NCBI GenBank assembly: GCA_946644025.1
Contig: CAMPCG010000174.1
Span: 1-6,375 of the forward strand
Reading direction: 5' to 3'
Source of the DNA: an uncultured Prevotellaceae bacterium
GTDB lineage: Bacteria > Bacteroidota > Bacteroidia > Bacteroidales > Bacteroidaceae
Length of the DNA: 6,375 nt
Shown in pieces: positions 1 through 3,930 of this stretch. Below the pieces are notes generated by a model that saw only the letters and a program-made list of their open reading frames with translations, was not told the DNA's origin and made no database searches. The position numbers and the translations under genes were made by a program. Numbering within the stretch: the stretch's first letter is position 1; each line of letters begins with the position of its first letter.

Positions 1-707
1 ACCGCGAGGAGCACACCATCTTCGACGTCTGTGCCGACGACCACTGCCAGCGCTATCAGGGCATCACCCGCGCCACGAGCGCCGCCGTCCGTGAGGCCGT
101 CAAGGCCACCCGCGGACAGGTGCTGCAGTACGACGGTGAGCTCTGCGACGCCCGCTTCTCGAAATGCTGTGGCGGGCGCACCGAGGAGTTTCAGTACTGC
201 TGGGAGGACGCCCCGAAGCCCTACCTCGTCAGCGTGAACGACCCCTTCTGCAACACCAACGACCGCAGGGTGCTGCAAGAGGTGCTGAACGACTACGACC
301 AGGAGACGCCCGACTTCTACAGCTGGAGCGTGGTGTACAAGCGCGACGAACTGTCGGAGCTCGTCAGCCGACGCCTGAAGATGGATTTTGGCGAGATTCA
401 GGACCTCATCCCCCTGGATCGCGGCAAGAGCGGCCGCATCTGGCGGCTGAAGATTGTGGGCACCAAGCGCACGTTCACCATCGGCAAGGAGCTCGAAATC
501 AGGCGTGCGCTCTCCGAGAGCCACCTCTACAGCTCGAACTTCGACGTCGTGAAGCACGGCGACAGCTTCGTGCTCTACGGCCACGGGTGGGGCCACGGTG
601 TGGGCCTCTGCCAGATAGGCGCCGCCGTGATGGGTTCACGCGGCTATAAGTACGACGAGATACTGCTCTACTACTACCGTGGGGCACAAATACAGAAAAT
701 CTACTGA
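1..707 (+). CDS. SpoIID/LytB-domain protein, C-terminal part (5' end outside window)
   Basis: The reading frame is open from base 3 to the TGA at 705-707, giving 234 visible residues with no start in the window. The fragment shows two parts of a SpoIID/LytB domain. Near the left edge is FDVCADDHCQ (residues 7-16), then a segment reading ATRGQVLQYDG and FSKCCGG (52-58), matching the family's 'ATRG.VL.YDG' core. Near the end is GHGWGHGVGLCQ (193-204), the family's GxGWGHGVGxxQ signature, followed by a YYYRG tail. SpoIID proteins are lytic transglycosylases that act on peptidoglycan, and LytB relatives enhance amidases. The catalytic Glu of SpoIID lies in the missing N-terminal part, so activity cannot be judged here. 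The fragment is cysteine-rich (C10, C15, C48, C55, C56, C66, C83, C203), which I believe is usual for Bacteroidota members, where no sporulation role is expected. The next gene starts 46 bases downstream, so the two are probably co-transcribed. Family assignment is firm; substrate is inferred. Confidence 0.9.
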   Translation, partial: REEHTIFDVCADDHCQRYQGITRATSAAVREAVKATRGQVLQYDGELCDARFSKCCGGRTEEFQYCWEDAPKPYLVSVNDPFCNTNDRRVLQEVLNDYDQETPDFYSWSVVYKRDELSELVSRRLKMDFGEIQDLIPLDRGKSGRIWRLKIVGTKRTFTIGKELEIRRALSESHLYSSNFDVVKHGDSFVLYGHGWGHGVGLCQIGAAVMGSRGYKYDEILLYYYRGAQIQKIY

Positions 708-753
708 TTCTCCTGCCGAGGTGCAGAAAGAATGCAAACAACCTGAACAAACA

Positions 754-2037
754 ATGAAACAACCGAGAAATCCGTGGTCGTGGATACCGACCCTCTACGT
801 TGCCGAAGGACTGCCCAACGTCATCGTCATGACGGTGGCCGTCGTGATGTACATGCAGCTGGGGCTGACTGATGGCGAAATAGGTCTTTACACCAGCTGG
901 CTGGGATTGCCCTGGGTCATCAAGCCCCTGTGGAGCCCCTTCGTCGACCTCTACCGCACCAAGCGCTGGTGGGTGCTGGCCATGCAGCTGCTGCTGGGCT
1001 CGTCGCTGGCGGGCGTAGCCTTCACGCTGAACACGCCCCTGTGGTTCCAGGGCACCATGTTCTGCTTCTTCCTGATGGCTTTCTCCAGTGCCACCCATGA
1101 CATTGCCGCCGACGGCTACTACATGCTCGAACTCGACGAGCACCGCCAGGCGCTCTTCGTCGGCATACGCAACACGTTCTACCGCATCGCCGTCATCTTT
1201 GGCAACGGCGTCCTCGTGCCTGTGGCCGGCATCCTGCAGCTGGTTTACCGCAACCAGAAGGCGTTCACGTGGAGCCTCGTCTTCTTCGGCATGGCCGGAT
1301 TGTTCCTGGCTCTATGGCTCTACCACGCCTACATCATGCCACGCCCTGACGCCGACAAGCCCCACGACACCAGCGTGCGCGAGGTGGTGCAGGGCGTCGG
1401 CCGCATGTTCAGCTCGTTCTTCGGCAAGTTGCCCGCCCGCGAGATGCTCTTCGCCCTGCTGTTCCTGCTGCTCTACCGCTTCCCCGAGGCACTGCTGACG
1501 AAGATGAGCGCCACCTTCCTCATGCGCCCCAACAGCGAGGGCGGTCTGGGCCTCTCGCCGCAGGAGTTCGGCCTGGCCAACGGCACCGTAGGCCTCATCG
1601 GCCTGCTGCTGGGCGGCATCGTCGGTGGCTGGTTGGCCAGCCGTGACGGCCTGAAGCGGTGGCTGTGGCCCATGGTGTGCGCCATCACCCTGCCCGACAT
1701 TGTCTACGTGCTCATGAGCATCTTCATGCCCACGAACCTGGTGCTCATCAGCAGCTGCCTCTTCGTCGAGCAGTTCGGCTACGGCCTGGGCTTCACCGCC
1801 CTGACGCTCTACATGCTCTACTTCTCCATGGGTCCCTTCAAGACGTCGCACTACGCCATTTGCACCGGCATCTCCTATCTGGGTCTGATGCTGCCCGGCA
1901 TGCTCTCCGGCTACCTGAAGGATGCCGTCGGCTACCGCACGTTCTTCATCATCGTGATGGCTTTCTGCGTGGTGACCTTCGTGGTGGCCGCCCTCATCAA
2001 GATCGACCCTGAGTTCGGCAAGAAAAAGTCCGAGTAG
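754..2037 (+). CDS. AmpG-like MFS permease (putative muropeptide transporter)
   Basis: This 427-residue, highly hydrophobic protein has about 12 predicted membrane helices, at roughly residues 18-35, 43-62, 72-92, 98-115, 140-163, 171-193, 228-245, 274-295, 303-323, 328-350, 364-385 and 395-415. A polar loop (about 195-228) divides the halves. The N-terminal pattern YVAEGLPN, the loop KPLWSPFVDLYRTKRWW (57-73) and THDIAADGYY (114-123) match the AmpG/PAT family. That family imports anhydro-muropeptides from the periplasm by proton coupling. E. coli AmpG is longer (491 residues, 14 helices), so this is a shorter Bacteroidota-type relative and the substrate is not certain. I chose the ATG at 754 because the protein then begins directly with MKQPRNPWSW and an A-rich stretch (acaaacaatg) precedes it. 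An in-frame GTG at 679 would add 25 hydrophilic residues and overlap the SpoIID-like gene, which is less likely. Position behind a peptidoglycan-cleaving protein supports a cell-wall recycling role. Confidence 0.85.
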   Translation: MKQPRNPWSWIPTLYVAEGLPNVIVMTVAVVMYMQLGLTDGEIGLYTSWLGLPWVIKPLWSPFVDLYRTKRWWVLAMQLLLGSSLAGVAFTLNTPLWFQGTMFCFFLMAFSSATHDIAADGYYMLELDEHRQALFVGIRNTFYRIAVIFGNGVLVPVAGILQLVYRNQKAFTWSLVFFGMAGLFLALWLYHAYIMPRPDADKPHDTSVREVVQGVGRMFSSFFGKLPAREMLFALLFLLLYRFPEALLTKMSATFLMRPNSEGGLGLSPQEFGLANGTVGLIGLLLGGIVGGWLASRDGLKRWLWPMVCAITLPDIVYVLMSIFMPTNLVLISSCLFVEQFGYGLGFTALTLYMLYFSMGPFKTSHYAICTGISYLGLMLPGMLSGYLKDAVGYRTFFIIVMAFCVVTFVVAALIKIDPEFGKKKSE

Positions 2038-2061
2038 GGAATTCCCTATCAAGAAATAGGG
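2035..2061 (+). terminator. Overlapping inverted repeats after the permease gene; possible weak terminator
   Basis: A perfect 14-bp palindrome, TAGGGAATTCCCTA (2035-2048), includes the permease stop codon. The CCCTAT within and just beyond it (2044-2049) also pairs perfectly with ATAGGG at 2056-2061 across a 6-base loop. The two hairpins share the CCCTA arm, so they exclude each other in RNA. Neither is followed by a T-run, so intrinsic termination is uncertain. Its position between the permease gene and a new promoter makes a transcript-end role plausible. Confidence 0.35.
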
Positions 2062-2069
2062 CTTAACCC

Positions 2070-2100
2070 ATTGCCGTTTGCAGGAAAAAGTGTATCTTTG
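2070..2100 (+). promoter_or_regulatory. Bacteroidota housekeeping-type promoter for the lipoprotein/DUF554 pair
   Basis: TATCTTTG at 2093-2100 matches the Bacteroidota primary-sigma -7 element TAnnTTTG exactly. ATTG at 2070-2073 fits the -33 element TTTG in three of four bases, with a 19-base spacer. Transcription would start near 2105-2108, leaving an A-rich leader of about 30 bases before the ATG at 2136. A second TTTG at 2077 is too close (12 bases) to serve as the -33 box, but it forms a TTTGCAG direct repeat (2077-2083 and 2097-2103) exactly 20 bp apart. Confidence 0.75.
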
Positions 2101-2135
2101 CAGCGAGAATTGTAAAACTAAAACATGACTGCGAT

Positions 2136-2819
2136 ATGAAGAAGACTTACAACAACCTCTGGCTGGCAACCCTCGCACTGACCGCCATGATGACCTTCAC
2201 AAGCTGTGAGGAAGAGGACGACTACATCGCCCAGCAGTTGCGTAATGGCGACTGGCAGGGCTACGTCGGAGCCTATTATCAGAGCCGCTGGAACCTGAGC
2301 GGCTCGGAGTATGCCACCGTCATGCACTTCTCCTCGCGTGGCGAGTACTACACCAGCGGGCGCGGCGAGGAGCTCAACTACAATACCCACTCGCCCCACC
2401 GCGACTACGCCTACTGCACCTTCAAGTGGTTCATCGTCGACGGCGAGATAACACTCATCTACGACGACGACAAGTGGATGCCCATCTACATCGTCGACTA
2501 TGGCCTCACCAGCGACCGCTTCTGGGGTTACATCTACGACGGCACCAGCCGCCGCATACAGTTCGACTTCGACAACGTGGCCTACGACGACTGGGGCTAC
2601 TACGGCCACACGGGCAGCTACGGCGACTTCTACGACCAGAACTACTACCACTCACCCCGCCGCAGTGCCGACGCCACTGAGCAGCTCGGTTCGGCCCTGC
2701 CGACAACCGACGGCGTATTGCTGCTCGACCGCACCGAGCAGGCACGCCAGGCATCGGGCGAGCCCGAAGCCGTCAGCGTGGCCAGCGGACAGTTCGCCGA
2801 AATTATGAAGGACTGGTAA
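2136..2819 (+). CDS. Acidic, tyrosine-rich putative surface lipoprotein, unknown function
   Basis: I do not recognise this 227-residue protein. It begins with a lipoprotein signal: a basic start (MKK), a hydrophobic stretch (about residues 8-21) and a lipobox FTSC with the lipidated cysteine at 24. The next residues are EEEDD. An acidic run just after the cysteine is known in Bacteroidota as a lipoprotein export signal that sends the protein to the outside of the outer membrane, so surface display is a reasonable inference. Residues 38-147 alternate aromatic and polar residues (GDWQGYVG, FKWFIVDGEITLIYDDD, DRFWGYIYDG), a pattern suggesting a small beta-barrel or lipocalin-like fold; this is a guess from pattern only. 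Residues 149-171 are very rich in Tyr, Gly and Asp, followed by a less ordered tail ending IMKDW. The ATG sits about 30 bases after a promoter, and the stop codon abuts the next start (TAAATG), indicating an operon with likely translational coupling. Confidence 0.8.
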   Translation: MKKTYNNLWLATLALTAMMTFTSCEEEDDYIAQQLRNGDWQGYVGAYYQSRWNLSGSEYATVMHFSSRGEYYTSGRGEELNYNTHSPHRDYAYCTFKWFIVDGEITLIYDDDKWMPIYIVDYGLTSDRFWGYIYDGTSRRIQFDFDNVAYDDWGYYGHTGSYGDFYDQNYYHSPRRSADATEQLGSALPTTDGVLLLDRTEQARQASGEPEAVSVASGQFAEIMKDW

Positions 2820-3506
2820 ATGCTCGGAACGATTGTCAACACCTGCACCATCGTTGCCGGAACACTCATCGGAGCGTGGCTTCACAGGGGCATCCGCGAG
2901 CGCTACAAGACGGCGCTCTACGATGCCCTCGGCCTTGCGTCGCTGGCCATCGGCCTGAACGCCACGCTGCAGAACCTGCCAAAGAGCCAGTACCCCGTGC
3001 TGTTCATCATCGCCCTGGCTGTGGGCACCGTCGTGGGCACCTGGCTCGACATCGACGGGCGCTTCCACCGGCTCGTGGCTAAGCACGAGAGCGAGGGCAA
3101 GCGCGGATTGGCCGACGGGTTGTCCACCGCCACGCTGCTCTATTGCGTCGGCCCGCTGTCAATGCTCGGCCCCGTCATTGCAGCCCTGAAGGGCGACCAC
3201 ACCTTTCTCTTCACCAACGCCACGCTCGACCTGGTGACGTCGACGGTCTTCGCCTCCACCTACGGCCTTGGCATGATTCTCGCTGCGCCCGTTCTCTTCC
3301 TCTGGCAGGGCATGTTCTACGGCGTGGCCCTGCTGTCGAGCCAAGCCGTCAGCGACGCCCTCATGGCCGAGCTGCTCATTCCGGGCGGACTCATGATCAT
3401 GGGCAGCGGCCTGAACCTGCTGCGCCTCACGGAGCTGAAGACGCTCAACATGCTGCCCGCGCTGCTGGTGCCCGTCGGCTGGTTTCTGCTGAAGGCCATG
3501 TTCTAA
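2820..3506 (+). CDS. DUF554 family membrane protein (YqgA/YdfK-like)
   Basis: This 228-residue membrane protein, the usual size for DUF554 (PF04474), carries the family's recognisable segments. These are an N-terminal glycine-rich helix after GTIVNT (3-8), YCVGPLSMLGPVIAALKGD (108-126), then a TNATLDLVTSTVFASTYGLGM stretch (132-152) and WQGMFYG (162-168). Hydrophobic helices lie near 2-20, 34-50, 58-76, 102-122, 138-160, 184-203 and 209-226. The family is conserved across bacteria (E. coli YqgA, B. subtilis YdfK) and its biochemical role is not established; a transport function has been suggested only from its helical nature. The ATG follows directly on the stop of the lipoprotein gene with no spacer, so translation probably depends on the upstream gene. 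Family assignment is firm; function is unknown. Confidence 0.88.
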   Translation: MLGTIVNTCTIVAGTLIGAWLHRGIRERYKTALYDALGLASLAIGLNATLQNLPKSQYPVLFIIALAVGTVVGTWLDIDGRFHRLVAKHESEGKRGLADGLSTATLLYCVGPLSMLGPVIAALKGDHTFLFTNATLDLVTSTVFASTYGLGMILAAPVLFLWQGMFYGVALLSSQAVSDALMAELLIPGGLMIMGSGLNLLRLTELKTLNMLPALLVPVGWFLLKAMF

Positions 3507-3557
3507 AGTCACTCCGATCGACCTCTGGTCGCTTGCTACCACAGGGACGCAAGAGCC

Positions 3558-3592
3558 CTCAACTTACAGCTCTCAACTCACAACTCTCAACA
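3558..3592 (+). repeat. Degenerate heptamer tandem array in the 3507-3629 intergenic region
   Basis: Five consecutive 7-base units can be read: CTCAACT, TACAGCT, CTCAACT, CACAACT, CTCAACA. The better-conserved CTCAAC core recurs at 3558, 3572 and 3586, exactly 14 bases apart. The rest of this 123-base gap holds two small inverted repeats, CGACC-tct-GGTCG (3519-3531) and CTTGC/GCAAG (3532-3536 with 3549-3553). Neither has a T-run. An A/T-rich stretch (3596-3629) then leads into the next gene. I find no good TAnnTTTG promoter here. Confidence 0.65.
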
Positions 3593-3629
3593 AAGAAAAC
3601 GTTTAACCCTTTAAAATATACAAAAGACT

Positions 3630-3872
3630 ATGGGCGGAATTATCGGATCCATTATTATCGGATGTTTGGCTGGCTTCTGTGCCGGCAAGTTAATGAAAGG
3701 TGGCGGCTTCGGTTTCCTCATGAACCTGCTGCTCGGTTTGTTCGGCGGTGTGCTGGGCGGATGGCTCTTCTCTGCATTAGGCATTGAGTGGGGCGGAATC
3801 CTCGGTCAGCTGGGAACCGCCATTGTCGGTGCCGTGGTCATCCTCTGGATTGCCTCGCTGCTGAAAAAATAA
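3630..3872 (+). CDS. GlsB/YeaQ/YmgE family small membrane protein
   Basis: This 80-residue protein has three hydrophobic, glycine-rich segments (about 2-20, 27-50 and 56-77) with short polar joins (KLMKGGGFG at 20-28 and GIEWGG at 51-56) and a C-terminal lysine pair. The opening MGGIIGSIIIGCLAGFCAGK and the GLFGGVLGGWLF block are typical of the transglycosylase-associated protein family (PF04226), to which E. coli YeaQ and YmgE belong. Family members are often stress-induced inner-membrane proteins; despite the family name, no enzyme activity is established. The start is supported by length, by the family-typical N-terminus and by the A/T-rich, Shine-Dalgarno-free leader (atatacaaaagact). It lies 123 bases after the DUF554 gene, so it may have its own promoter, though none is obvious. 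It converges on sprA, with only 58 bases between the two stop codons and no clear terminator. Confidence 0.9.
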   Translation: MGGIIGSIIIGCLAGFCAGKLMKGGGFGFLMNLLLGLFGGVLGGWLFSALGIEWGGILGQLGTAIVGAVVILWIASLLKK

Positions 3873-3930
3873 ATCATAAATGGACGGTACGTCTCGCAGA
3901 CAGCCATTGACGCCTTGTAAGTCTTGAAGG

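Noticed and set aside
679..753. Longer permease start at GTG 679
   Set aside because: It would overlap the SpoIID-like gene and add 25 hydrophilic residues without family support. The ATG at 754 has a better A-rich leader.
1312..2178. 288-codon minus-strand open frame over the permease and lipoprotein start
   Set aside because: It is Gln/Glu/Ala/His-rich with no domain pattern, and antisense to a clear 12-helix permease. It also crosses the intergenic promoter region.
2118..2651. 177-codon minus-strand frame rich in valine that might look like a membrane protein
   Set aside because: The valines are the reverse complement of the many TAC and GAC (Tyr/Asp) codons in the lipoprotein gene, so this is a shadow.
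3143..3787. 214-codon plus-strand frame spanning the DUF554 gene, the spacer and part of the yeaQ-like gene
   Set aside because: It is an Arg/His/Pro-rich out-of-frame reading of two recognised genes and contains the heptamer repeat; no family pattern is visible.
3873..3930. Bidirectional terminator between the yeaQ-like gene and sprA
   Set aside because: Only a 4-bp GACG/CGTC pairing (3883-3893) was found, with no adjacent T-run, which is too weak to call.
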